Source: Arenibacter hampyeongensis
GTDB lineage: Bacteria > Bacteroidota > Bacteroidia > Flavobacteriales > Flavobacteriaceae
Direction of reading: 5' to 3'
DNA: 64,000 nt
NCBI RefSeq assembly: GCF_002909255.1
Contig: NZ_PIOB01000006.1
Span: 62,001-126,000, forward strand
Shown here: in pieces, positions 16,349 through 25,600 of the stretch
How positions within the stretch are numbered: position 1 is the stretch's first letter
How the letters are laid out: each line of letters opens with the position of its first letter
Position numbers and translations under genes: made by a program
The notes under the pieces: model-generated
The model's database searches: none
Told to the model about the DNA's origin: nothing
Seen by the model: only the letters and a program-made list of their open reading frames with translations

Positions 16349-16795
16349 TTATTTTTGCTCAATGAGCGTAATTAATTTTTCATAATTTCTATTCGTAAAA
16401 TCCAGCAAAACCTTTCGAATCAAATCGTTCCTTGAGGTCTTGACACCCATTTTATAGGAGATACCCATTGCCAGTTTTTCGTACTTCATTGCACTATCGC
16501 TGTTGATGGTCATAAAAAAGGTTTCTTTTTTATTTTTCAATTTATCGGTTTGCAATAACACATCCAACTGTTTTCCCATATTATGGTTATTTTCAGAAGG
16601 ACTATCTTCCTTCGGTTTCCTATTTTTCTCCAACTTGTTGATAGCATCCTCCTTTCTAACGTTGAGGGAAGTGGTTTGTTGTTTTAGGCCCATACGATCT
16701 AGTTTGAGCTGTTCTAGCGTACTTGATGTCTCTTGATTTTTATTTGCCATTTGCTCCAGCAGATCAAGTGTGGTGATTTTTTTCTGTTTTCCCAT
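16349..16795 (-). CDS. DUF3408-like protein paired with ParA
   Basis: 148 aa. The first 85 residues are charged and probably disordered or coiled. The C-terminal segment from about 92 (ETFFMTINSDSAMKYEKLAM) through KTSRNDLIRKVLLDF resembles the ribbon-helix-helix-like end of DUF3408 proteins found next to ParA in Bacteroidota transfer operons (TraB/TraC/TraD positions). It is 11 bp downstream of parA. I infer a DNA-binding partner of ParA, acting at oriT, in partition or as operon regulator. Confidence 0.6.
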   Translation of the reverse strand: MGKQKKITTLDLLEQMANKNQETSSTLEQLKLDRMGLKQQTTSLNVRKEDAINKLEKNRKPKEDSPSENNHNMGKQLDVLLQTDKLKNKKETFFMTINSDSAMKYEKLAMGISYKMGVKTSRNDLIRKVLLDFTNRNYEKLITLIEQK

Positions 16796-16806
16796 TGAAA
16801 TCTAGT

Positions 16807-17490
16807 TTATAAATTCGATAACTGTTCTAATTCTTCGAGGAATTTTTTAATATCCATATCCCCTTCTTCCTTGTTTTCGGGAATAGGGTAGAGGGTATTC
16901 CTGTATTGTTCCTTGTATATAGTCCTGTCCTTGACCACACTTCGCATTATAGGGATGCCGGCTTCTTCGAACTGTTGGCGGAGCAGTGAAAACTTGTTTT
17001 TCCTAACCAATTTATACTTGTTGAAAAATAAGTTGACACTTTTGAGTACCCGCTCCTCATTGTCCAGAAAGTTGTTCTTTAAGGTAAAATAGAAATTGGA
17101 GGTGCTGTCTATTTCCAATTCGTCGTGGGTAAATGGGATGAAAATATGTTCCACATATAACAGGCCCTTGACCATTTCTACGTTGAGACTACCGGGTAGA
17201 TCCAGTATAATATAATCCATTAGACCGTAATATTTCATTATTGTGTCTTGGATGGATACAACGCTGACCCGTTCGATGGTGTAAGGCTCCAATTCCTTAA
17301 TTTCCGAAGCATCCAAGATACTAAGTTCACGCTGTCTTTTTTTATAGATCGAATACTGAGGATTGTCCCCATCAAGTAGCACGACCTTTTTTCCTTTGGC
17401 ATAGTGAAGGTTGGAGGCCAGGATAAGGTTTAAGGTGGTTTTTCCGATACCACCTTTTTCACCTACGATACTTATAATTTTTGTTTCCAT
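16807..17490 (-). CDS. ParA-family ATPase (TraA-like)
   Basis: 227 aa. Deviant Walker A KGGIGKTT at residues 12-19 with the signature Lys, Walker A' region YIILDLPGSLN (Asp for Mg), and a later IFIPFTHDELEID stretch. These are the marks of ParA/MinD/Soj ATPases. As first gene of the tra operon it corresponds to TraA of CTnDOT-like elements. It may partition the excised circle or position the relaxosome or T4SS. AT-rich repeats lie directly upstream and may be its operator or centromere-like site. Confidence 0.88.
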   Translation of the reverse strand: METKIISIVGEKGGIGKTTLNLILASNLHYAKGKKVVLLDGDNPQYSIYKKRQRELSILDASEIKELEPYTIERVSVVSIQDTIMKYYGLMDYIILDLPGSLNVEMVKGLLYVEHIFIPFTHDELEIDSTSNFYFTLKNNFLDNEERVLKSVNLFFNKYKLVRKNKFSLLRQQFEEAGIPIMRSVVKDRTIYKEQYRNTLYPIPENKEEGDMDIKKFLEELEQLSNL

Positions 17491-17546
17491 AATCTAGATA
17501 TATATTTTGATATGTACATATATTATTGAGCCGTTATAATCATATA

Positions 17547-17618
17547 TTGGAATATGAATATATATTTATAGGGATATATTTACATATAAATATATTTGAA
17601 TATGCACCTATATTTATA
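17547..17618 (+). repeat. AT-rich imperfect direct repeats upstream of parA
   Basis: Two 24-bp copies, 17547-17570 and 17595-17618, share TTnGAATATG at one end and TATATTTATA at the other, with start-to-start distance 48 bp. They are embedded in alternating TATA sequence. They are candidate binding sites for the ParA/DUF3408 pair or an operator of the tra operon. Confidence 0.4.
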
Positions 17619-17685
17619 TTTAAATATATGTATATAATTAATTAATAATCAGATTTTTATATAATATATTTTAATGTAGGTCCAT

Positions 17686-17738
17686 ATAAAACCATATCAA
17701 AACAGATAGGTACAGTGGGAGGTTCCATATGGTTTTAT
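17686..17738. promoter_or_regulatory. Perfect 12-bp inverted repeat, possible operator
   Basis: ATAAAACCATAT at 17686-17697 and ATATGGTTTTAT at 17727-17738 are exact reverse complements with 29 bp between. Such a spaced palindrome suggests two half-sites for a dimeric DNA-binding protein between the tra and mob operons. Confidence 0.45.
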
Positions 17739-17907
17739 GCATTGGTTTTTGCTGAGGATTTTTTATACTTTTTACCAATCATGTAGAGGATATTATTACC
17801 ACTTTTTACGCCTGGATAGAGTTTTGGTTTTTCTTTTTATCACCTCAATATGGTTTATTAGTGAAACTCAATTTTAGAAGTCAGTAAGACGCAATGAAAA
17901 TTGAAAG

Positions 17908-17998
17908 TTGAACTAATCCCGCCATTTTCGGCGGGATCTAAGTTCAATGCCTTGACCCTGGGGTCGATTCCTATTATGGGATTCAGGGCAAGCCCTGA
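17908..17998. other. Cluster of three hairpins (oriT-type or terminator cluster)
   Basis: Hairpin 1: TTGAACT plus ATCCCGCC pair with GGCGGGAT plus AGTTCAA (17908-17947). Hairpin 2: GACCC/GGGTC (17954-17965). Hairpin 3: TCAGGGC/GCCCTGA (17983-17998). Three adjacent stems with no gene ending nearby suggest single-strand DNA structure rather than simple termination. Confidence 0.5.
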
Positions 17999-18401
17999 GG
18001 TTTAATACCTTTTAATTAAGTTTTTGAAGGGACGGGAATTAATATAATGCTGGTTTCTGTATATTTCCAAATCCCTCCGGAAGTCGAGCAACCCTTCCAC
18101 TACAACCCTCCCCGTGCGGACACGCTTCGCCGGTCCACTCGAGAAGTCTTTCCGTTCCTGTTTTCCTCGACACCCTCGGGACCGCACAAAAGTACAAGCG
18201 CCAAAAAAGTTGCTTGACCTTTTTTCACCCGACCCACAAAAAATAGTGGTATTTCATTATTTCTCAACATTTCCAAGGCATCAAATAAGACCATATAATT
18301 CTTATGCCTGTACCCATTTATATCCATATGGCCTGATATGTATTTGAGACGTAAAAAACTGATTGTTAGATTGTTATAATCAATTTTATTCTACTATATT
18401 T

Positions 18402-18464
18402 ATCCGTGTAGACGGATAGCAAGTTATGTTTTAAGCATCTTAAAACGCCTACTTCTGACGAAGT
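18402..18464. other. Three consecutive perfect hairpins upstream of mobC
   Basis: ATCCGT-GTAG-ACGGAT (18402-18417), GTTTTAAG-CAT-CTTAAAAC (18428-18446) and ACTTC-TGAC-GAAGT (18451-18464) are all perfect and follow each other within 63 bp, ending 26 bp before the mobC ATG. They could be the relaxosome recognition structures of oriT or a structured mRNA leader controlling mobC. Confidence 0.55.
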
Positions 18465-18490
18465 GAAAACTGATAATATAGAGGGAGAAA

Positions 18491-18874
18491 ATGGCAATCA
18501 ACAAAGGCGGGAGAAAACGTTTGGGGGACAGGAAGCGGGAGCATGCCATAACGCTTAGGTTCAATGGCCGGGAAATTGAAAAAGTAAAGACTATCCTGCA
18601 GTCCTATAATCTTGATTTTGCTAAAAGGGGAACCGTCGGGCCTTTTCTAAGAAAACTTATCCTAAACAGGGAAACGATAAAAGAGAAAAGGGTTCCAGAT
18701 GATATATCGAACCTCAATTACCAATTGAACAAAATAGGAGCCAACATCAACCAACTGGTAAAGGTGGCCAACTACAAGAATATGCGAAGCCCCAACTCGA
18801 ACCTGGAACGGGAGATGGAAAAAGCCAGCGAACTGATGCTCGAACTTATAGAAACGATCAACAACGGAAGTTAA
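18491..18874 (+). CDS. mobC: MobC-family relaxosome accessory protein
   Basis: 127 aa. Basic N-terminus, a ribbon-helix-helix-like start (HAITLRFNGREIEKVKTIL), then the MobC family block LNYQLNKIGANINQLVKVAN at about residues 77-96, ending in a helical tail. MobC proteins bind oriT and assist relaxase nicking. The relaxase gene follows after a single base (stop to ATG), so the two are translationally linked. GAGGGAGAAA precedes the ATG as a possible ribosome-binding site, stronger than usual for Bacteroidota. Confidence 0.88.
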   Translation: MAINKGGRKRLGDRKREHAITLRFNGREIEKVKTILQSYNLDFAKRGTVGPFLRKLILNRETIKEKRVPDDISNLNYQLNKIGANINQLVKVANYKNMRSPNSNLEREMEKASELMLELIETINNGS

Positions 18875-18875
18875 A

Positions 18876-21170
18876 ATGATAGCAAGGATACTATATCGGA
18901 ATAATGTGCAGGGGGTAATGAATTATGTATTGGGCAAGGCCGATAGCACCATACTCGGCTTCCAGAACACCTATTCGGATACCGATACCAACACAGCATT
19001 TTTCGGTAGGGTCCTTTACTATCTCGGCAATCGGCACGATTCTGAAAGACGATATGTACATGCGACTATCAATCTTCCCCGAGGCGAACATTTGGAAGAC
19101 ATCGACTTTTTTGAACTGTCCAAAGCGTACATGGAACATATGGGCTATGGAGAACAACCTTATATGGTGGTACGCCACCACGATACCAAGCACGAGCATG
19201 TCCACATAGTCTCGACCACCATAAGGGAAGATTGTCTGCAAATAAACCTTTCCAATGATTTCAAAAGGAACGTAGCGACACAGAAATACCTTGAAAAACA
19301 GTTTGGGCTCTCCTTATCGCCTGAAACACTTAAAGACAGGGAGCTTCCAATTTATCGGATCCCACAATTCAAGAACGAGGACATTAACGGGGTCAGGTTC
19401 TATATACAGGATATCACAAACAACATGCTCCAGAAGTACAAGGTGCGAAGCTTTAAAGAATTGTCCGAAATATTGAGACCGCACCACATCCAAGTAAGGA
19501 CGATGGACCACAATGGCAGGATAGGCGTATCGTTTGGCATAGAAGTGGAAGATGGATACAGATCAAGATTTATCAACGGGTCCACTGTACATCCACAACT
19601 TAGCGGTCCAAAATTGCAAAAGGTCTTTGAGCGGAACAAGCGTTCCAAACTATTGCCTATGGTACAAAAGCGTTTGGAAAAACAGATAATGACCACATTT
19701 AAATTGTTCGAGAACATACATTATGAAAACTTGCTGGATGTACTTAAATCCTATCAGAATCTGGATTGTGAATTGCTTTACGATAATGAAATGCAACCAA
19801 GTGATATTATCATCTATGATAAATCAGGATTTATATGTAGTACTTCGGAAATAGGTTCAGAAATAGATGTCGTAAACCATCCACAGATAAACAATTCCGA
19901 GGATGGGGAAACCAGCATAGATGTGGATAGCAACCAGTTTGTTCTTGAAATACAAAAACTAATAAAAAATGCCTTTTATAAATCCTACTTGGATGCCAAT
20001 AAAGGTAAAATGATGTTATCGGAATTTGTAATAATAAAAAGCTTTAAGGATTTGCTGCCCTTTTTAGCTAGTTCTGAACAATATTCATTTCTAAACCATT
20101 ATATGCCCGAAAATAATGGTAGTACCTTATTGATTTCGGTACAAAAGGAATTTGAGAGCATGCGAATGATGTTGGGTATAAAGGAATCGAAAAAAGAACT
20201 AAAAACACTGGAAAACAGGGTTTCGATTTTAAAAAAGGTATTGGAAGCCAATGTATTCGATATTTCTGGGAGCCAAACTACCTTATTTCATTTGCTACAG
20301 GGTTTAGGCCTCAAATATAGTAATGGTTCAATTTCCTATAGCAACTCCAATATCCATTCCGTTAAGATGTTCCTGGACAATTATCATATTCCAAATGAGA
20401 ATGAAGCCTACATATCCTTTGGTTGTATCAATCAAAATGAAAAGGTATTGGAAGTGTTAATGGAAGAAAAAGGGTGTAAGGCTCTTGATTTAAGCGCCAC
20501 CGCTTTTTTCCTTCCCATGTTACTGCCCCAATTATACAGTTCAATGACTCTGGATTATGGAAAGCGGTTTGAAGAACATAGCTTAAAGGCATATCTCCAT
20601 AAAACGGAACGGCTCCATTTGCCATACGAAAAATCCGCAAGCGATTATATAAAACTGTTCAACGCCAAGGGATTTAATTTTAAGCAAATAGAGGATGATA
20701 TTTGCATCAGCTCTATTTATTCAAAACATGGGGTCAGTATTCCGTTAGCATTAAAAACCCAGGCATATCTTAAATCGATCAAGAATTTGGATCAAGTGTT
20801 GAACGAGCAACCCAAAGCATTATCCAATATAATGGACGAGGGTAGGGGACAGCTCAAAAATTTATGGCTTTCTTATTTGATAGAAAAAGAATTATACGGT
20901 AAAGCTGCTTTTATGATGATCTACGATAAATTACGTCCAAATTTGGATAAGGACGTTATGGAATACCATTTAGAAAAGGGGTTGCGGGAATGGTTACTTC
21001 AAGTATCCAAACAAAAGTTGAATTCACAACAGGCAACTATTTTGCGTAGGAGTGCCTTTGCCTTCAGTTCTCTTTTGGGAGGTAGCCATTATAAGGAGGA
21101 AGAAGTATTTAATGGGTTTAAAGACGAGCTTACGGATTATTCCAAGCGAAATGGAATTTACCTCTCCTGA
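18876..21170 (+). CDS. HUH relaxase of the conjugative element
   Basis: 764 aa. N-terminal relaxase domain (about 1-250) with the three-histidine motif HHDTKHEHVHIV at residues 101-112 (H-x-D-x-x-H-x-H-x-H), preceded by the RYVHATINLPRGE strand typical of MOBP-type Bacteroidota relaxases. The catalytic Tyr is probably among those near the N-terminus (LYRNN, MNYVLG). The remaining 500 residues are not recognised and vary between elements. It nicks oriT and pilots the strand into the T4SS through the coupling protein. In related elements the coupling-protein gene usually follows closely; here it is 8 kb away, behind the cargo. Confidence 0.9.
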   Translation: MIARILYRNNVQGVMNYVLGKADSTILGFQNTYSDTDTNTAFFGRVLYYLGNRHDSERRYVHATINLPRGEHLEDIDFFELSKAYMEHMGYGEQPYMVVRHHDTKHEHVHIVSTTIREDCLQINLSNDFKRNVATQKYLEKQFGLSLSPETLKDRELPIYRIPQFKNEDINGVRFYIQDITNNMLQKYKVRSFKELSEILRPHHIQVRTMDHNGRIGVSFGIEVEDGYRSRFINGSTVHPQLSGPKLQKVFERNKRSKLLPMVQKRLEKQIMTTFKLFENIHYENLLDVLKSYQNLDCELLYDNEMQPSDIIIYDKSGFICSTSEIGSEIDVVNHPQINNSEDGETSIDVDSNQFVLEIQKLIKNAFYKSYLDANKGKMMLSEFVIIKSFKDLLPFLASSEQYSFLNHYMPENNGSTLLISVQKEFESMRMMLGIKESKKELKTLENRVSILKKVLEANVFDISGSQTTLFHLLQGLGLKYSNGSISYSNSNIHSVKMFLDNYHIPNENEAYISFGCINQNEKVLEVLMEEKGCKALDLSATAFFLPMLLPQLYSSMTLDYGKRFEEHSLKAYLHKTERLHLPYEKSASDYIKLFNAKGFNFKQIEDDICISSIYSKHGVSIPLALKTQAYLKSIKNLDQVLNEQPKALSNIMDEGRGQLKNLWLSYLIEKELYGKAAFMMIYDKLRPNLDKDVMEYHLEKGLREWLLQVSKQKLNSQQATILRRSAFAFSSLLGGSHYKEEEVFNGFKDELTDYSKRNGIYLS

Positions 21171-21242
21171 TTAATTGATTATTGAGGATATGAAAACATA
21201 GCAATGGCAATTATGCAAGTGGGAACAGGTTAATCTTAATTA

Positions 21243-21341
21243 TGAACAAGAGTAAGTTTTACCCTTATATCGATAACAAAGGTAAATTTTTGTTATATTT
21301 ACCCTCGTTAATTCAACGTAAGTAATAATTACTCTTGTTCA
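21243..21341 (+). promoter_or_regulatory. 13-bp perfect inverted repeat in the fic leader
   Basis: TGAACAAGAGTAA (21243-21255) and TTACTCTTGTTCA (21329-21341) are exact reverse complements. The right copy ends 2 bp before the fic ATG (21344). Inside lies a second inverted pair, GGTAAAT (21281-21287) and ATTTACC (21297-21303). Placement suggests operator half-sites for autoregulation, probably by the winged-helix tail of the Fic protein itself. Confidence 0.6.
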
Positions 21342-21343
21342 AA

Positions 21344-22429
21344 ATGACAGCATTTAATAGAAATACGCCATACAACAACCTACCCTTATTGCCACCGAAA
21401 GCAACCTTGGAAACTACAAAGGTGTTGCGTAAGACCATTGATGCCAGTAGGGCATTGGCACAACTAAATGGTATGCTCACCAATTTACCAAACCCAACGC
21501 TGTTTTTGGACACCATACATCTACAAGAAGCAAAAGCGAGTTCCGAAATAGAGAACATTATTACCACCAATGATGATCTGTATAAATCTATAGTGGCGGA
21601 TAAAAAGTTTGATAATCCTGCAACAAAAGAAGTGATAAGCTATAAAGAAGCCCTTTGGAATGGACTGCGCGATATAGAAAAACGCCCTTTTATAAGTACA
21701 AATTTGTGCATTGAAATTGTTCAAAGTATTAAAAAGAATACTGCTGGCATTAGAACAACACCAGGAACTGCCTTAAAAAATCCAAAAGGTGAAACTATCT
21801 ACACGCCACCTACAGGTGAAAATGTGATAAGAGAGAAATTGGCAAATCTAGAAACCTTTATTAATGGTGAAGATGCTATGGACCCATTAATAAAAATGGC
21901 ATTAATGCATTATCAATTTGAAGCAATTCACCCCTTTAACGATGGTAATGGGAGAACAGGACGTATTTTGTTGTTACTCTATTTAAAACTTGAAAAATTG
22001 CTGGATACACCTGCTATTTACTTAAGTGAGTATATTATAAAAAATAAAGCTGATTATTATAACAAACTACGTGAGGTTACCGAAAATAATGCATGGGAAT
22101 CGTGGATATTATATATGCTCGATATGGTAGAATACACTGCTAAAAAGGGATTACAGCGTTTAAAGGACGTAACCGATCTAATGCAATTAATGACCACGGA
22201 AATTAAAGAAACCTTGCCAAAAGTATATACTAAAGAGCTTGTGGAAATATTATTTAGATTGCCATATACTAAAAGACAATTTTTAATCGATGCCAAATTA
22301 GGAACACCCAAAACTGTTGGTAATTATCTAATAGCATTGGAAGAAGCTGGGTTTTTAATATCTGAAAAAGTAGGAAAGGAAAAATTATATCTCAACCATA
22401 GATTGATGGCTGTTTTAGAAGCCTCTTAA
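21344..22429 (+). CDS. Fic family protein (class II) with C-terminal winged helix
   Basis: 361 aa from the ATG at 21344; an in-frame TTG 9 bp earlier lies inside the inverted repeat and is less likely. Residues about 1-90 are the Fic_N region with the inhibitory helix motif SSEIEN ((S/T)xxxE(G/N)), which keeps class II Fic enzymes inactive. The catalytic motif HPFNDGNGRTGR is complete at residues 196-207. The C-terminus (about 290-355) looks like a winged HTH. Fic proteins AMPylate target hydroxyls using ATP. It precedes the RM-Gabija operon by 264 bp and may be a toxin-like or regulatory part of the cargo; targets are unknown. Confidence 0.9.
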   Translation: MTAFNRNTPYNNLPLLPPKATLETTKVLRKTIDASRALAQLNGMLTNLPNPTLFLDTIHLQEAKASSEIENIITTNDDLYKSIVADKKFDNPATKEVISYKEALWNGLRDIEKRPFISTNLCIEIVQSIKKNTAGIRTTPGTALKNPKGETIYTPPTGENVIREKLANLETFINGEDAMDPLIKMALMHYQFEAIHPFNDGNGRTGRILLLLYLKLEKLLDTPAIYLSEYIIKNKADYYNKLREVTENNAWESWILYMLDMVEYTAKKGLQRLKDVTDLMQLMTTEIKETLPKVYTKELVEILFRLPYTKRQFLIDAKLGTPKTVGNYLIALEEAGFLISEKVGKEKLYLNHRLMAVLEAS

Positions 22430-22693
22430 GTGTTTAGTGTCGATTTAGGAATGAAATGTACGAGTGCAATTTATACCTTTATGGAACCTCATTTATTGAA
22501 GATTCACATCAAGTCCATAATCCAAGGAATGCTAAAAATAGGGACATTTGGAAAAATAGATAATTGCAGGAAGTAGTGCAGTAAATAAAATTGAATTTTG
22601 TAAATAAAATACTAACACCCTATAGATGTTTAAAGTATTAATGCTCATTAAGTTTTACTATTTTAGACGTTCAATATTACTCTACAATAGTTA

Positions 22694-25600
22694 ATGGCAT
22701 TATTCCAAACATCCGTACTTAAATCACATCTCGCTTTACTCAACCAAGCAGCAGTCGATAAGGCATATAAAAAGTATCAAAAATACTTCTGGAACACTAC
22801 GATACAGGAAAATATCAAAAGTGCAAAAGAAGAACAATATCAAGCAACATTTCTTAATGAATTATTCGTTAATATATTAGGCTATACGTTATTTCCTAAC
22901 CCTAACTCAAACCTGACCACAGAGTTTAAAAACGAAAAGAATGCACGCAAAGCAGACGGTGCAATTCTAAAGGATGGAAGTGCTATTGGAGTTATTGAAT
23001 TAAAAGGAACCAATACGAAGGACCTAGAGAGTATTCGTCGCCAAGCGTTCGATTATAAAGCAAATCAAAAAGGATGCGTCTATGTAATCACATCAAATTT
23101 TGAAAAGCTACGTTTCTATATCAACGATGCCACGGAGTTTGAGGAGTTTGATTTGTTCACTCTTTCACAAGATAGATTTAAACTACTGTATTTATGTTTA
23201 CATATTGATAGCATTCTTAATAATACATCACTTAAAATTAAGGAAGCATCTGTTGTTAAAGAAGAGGAAATTACCAAAGCTTTTTACAAGGATTACTCAA
23301 TTTTCAAGCGTGAACTTTACCGTGATTTAGTTAAAAGAAATGCTAAAAGTGTAAAAATCAGATTAGGAGCAACTGAAGGTATTGAAAATCAAGAAGATAT
23401 TGCACGTCTCGAGAAGAATGTAAAATTAACCTTGTTCAAAAAATCACAAAAACTGATAGACCGTTTTCTATTTATATTTTTTGCTGAAGACCGGATGTTA
23501 TTGCCATCTAATTCCACGCTTCAAATATTAAATAAGTGGAAAGATGATTGGGATTTCGGCGATGAACGTCCGTTATACAATCTTTTTAAGCAGTATTTCA
23601 ATTTTCTGGACATAGGCCGCAGAGGAACAGAAAAACGGGCGGAAATCTACGCTTACAACGGCGGGCTGTTTAAACCGGATAACCTTCTTGATGCACTGGA
23701 AATCGACAATCACCTTTTGTACAAATACACAACCAAATTATCTAATTATGATTTTGAAAGTCAGGTAGATGTCAATATACTTGGGCACATTTTTGAAAAT
23801 TCCCTGAATGAAATTGAAAGTATTAACGCAGAGATAGAGGGTGATAATTTTGACAAACAGACTAGCAAGCGTAAGAAAGATGGTGTTTTCTATACACCAA
23901 AGTATATTACCAAGTATATAGTAGAAAATACAATAGGCAAGCTTTGTGAGGAAAAGAAAATTGCATTAGACTTCCACGAAGAGGAATATTTTAAAGGTCG
24001 TAAAAATCGTAATAAAACTACCATTACAAAACTTGTCAATATACTTGATGAATATCGCGAATGGTTATTACAACTGACCATTTGTGATCCTGCTTGTGGT
24101 TCAGGAGCGTTTTTAAACCAAGCTCTTGATTTTTTGATTAAGGAGCATAGCTATATTGATGAATTGAAAAATAAAATATTGGGGGGTGGTTTGCAATTCT
24201 CAGATATAGAAAATACAATTCTGGAAAACAACATTTATGGAGTTGACCTGAACGAAGAAAGCGTGGAAATCGCCAAACTTTCCCTTTGGTTACGTACTGC
24301 ACAGCCACGCCGAAAACTGAACGACTTAAGCAGCAATATCAAATGTGGGAACAGTTTAATCGATGATAAAAAAGTTGCTGGTGACAAAGCGTTTAAGTGG
24401 GAAAATGAGTTTCCTGATGTTTTTGCTGATGGTGGTTTTGATGCGGTGATCGGGAATCCGCCTTATGTTCGGCCAAGAAGCCTCAATTTCATTCAACAAG
24501 AATGGCTAATTAAAAATTTTATTTGTGCGGAAAACCAATTTGATCTATACCATTTGTTTATCGAACAAGCTGAAAATATAAAGAAACCGGATGGGATTGT
24601 TTCTTATATTCTTCCAAACGCTTTTTTAGCTAATGAAAATTCTAAGAAACTAAGAAAATACATATTGGATTTTTGCACAATCGGTACTATAATTGAATGT
24701 GGGTCAAAGGTTTTTCCAGATGCTTCAGTAGAAGTTCTTATATATATCTTTTATAGTAAGGCTGAAGTAGCTCAATTTGGTTTTCTTGAAAACACACAAT
24801 TCATGAGGTCAAATTATTTCAATCCGAAACTGTTTTATGATAATTTCAATATTAATTTCACTGTAACTCTATCAGAAACAGGGATGAAATTACATCAAAA
24901 AATAAAAAAGGCATCTCTAAAACTTGGAGACTTAACTGACGTAATGGGAGGTATTAAGGAATATCAGGTAGGAAAAGGTAAACCGGCACAAACAAAGGAA
25001 GATAGAGAGTTGTCTAGGTTTAATTCTACGTATAAAACCAATGAAACCTATGTTAAAGAAGTACGAGGTAAACATGTAAATCCATATTATTTGGATTGGA
25101 ATGAGGAGTACATAAGTTATGGGCCATGGCTTGCAGAACCAAGAAACCCCGAATTCTTTAAGGGGCCAAGACTATTTATGCGACAAATCCCAGGAAGGAA
25201 TAGACTATATGCTTGTTATACCAATGAAGACTTTGTAGTAGACCAATCGGCATACATAATAAAACCTCAGAAAGAATCTGAATTCGAAATTAAATCTATA
25301 CTTCCATTAATAAATTCTAAACTTATTTTTTGGTACTATAGAAATGAAAACAATGAATTTGACCAATTATTTCCAAAAATTAAATCAAAAGAAATTAAAA
25401 ATCTTCCGATACATATAGATTTTAAATCTGTAAAAGATAAGATGCTTGATCGAGCAAATATTCTAAATAATTTGAATGATAATCTATTTCAAAGTCTAAA
25501 AGATTTCATAAAATTCTTAATTCATACTCACATATTAAATGGGCTTTCTAAAAAACTCCAAAACTGGCACGAACTCCCTTTCAGCGACTTCATAAAAGAA

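Larger units (their letters stand above)
17491..18490. other. Divergent intergenic control region with probable oriT
   Basis: 1 kb between the leftward tra operon and the rightward mob operon, with no credible gene. From left to right: AT-rich repeats (17547-17618), an inverted repeat (17686-17738), three hairpins (17908-17998), a relatively GC-rich block (about 18080-18200), and three more hairpins ending 26 bp before mobC. Conjugative origins usually lie beside the mobC/relaxase genes, so oriT is most likely here. The nick site cannot be read. Confidence 0.55.

Noticed and set aside
17491-17680. Origin-type iterons for replication (rep plasmid)
   Set aside because: AT-rich repeats are present, but no replication initiator gene is nearby; the ICE has a relaxase and integrase instead.
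18002-18327. Two minus-strand frames in the region before mobC
   Set aside because: They mutually overlap in different frames, are basic and unlike any family; the region is better explained as oriT/control sequence.
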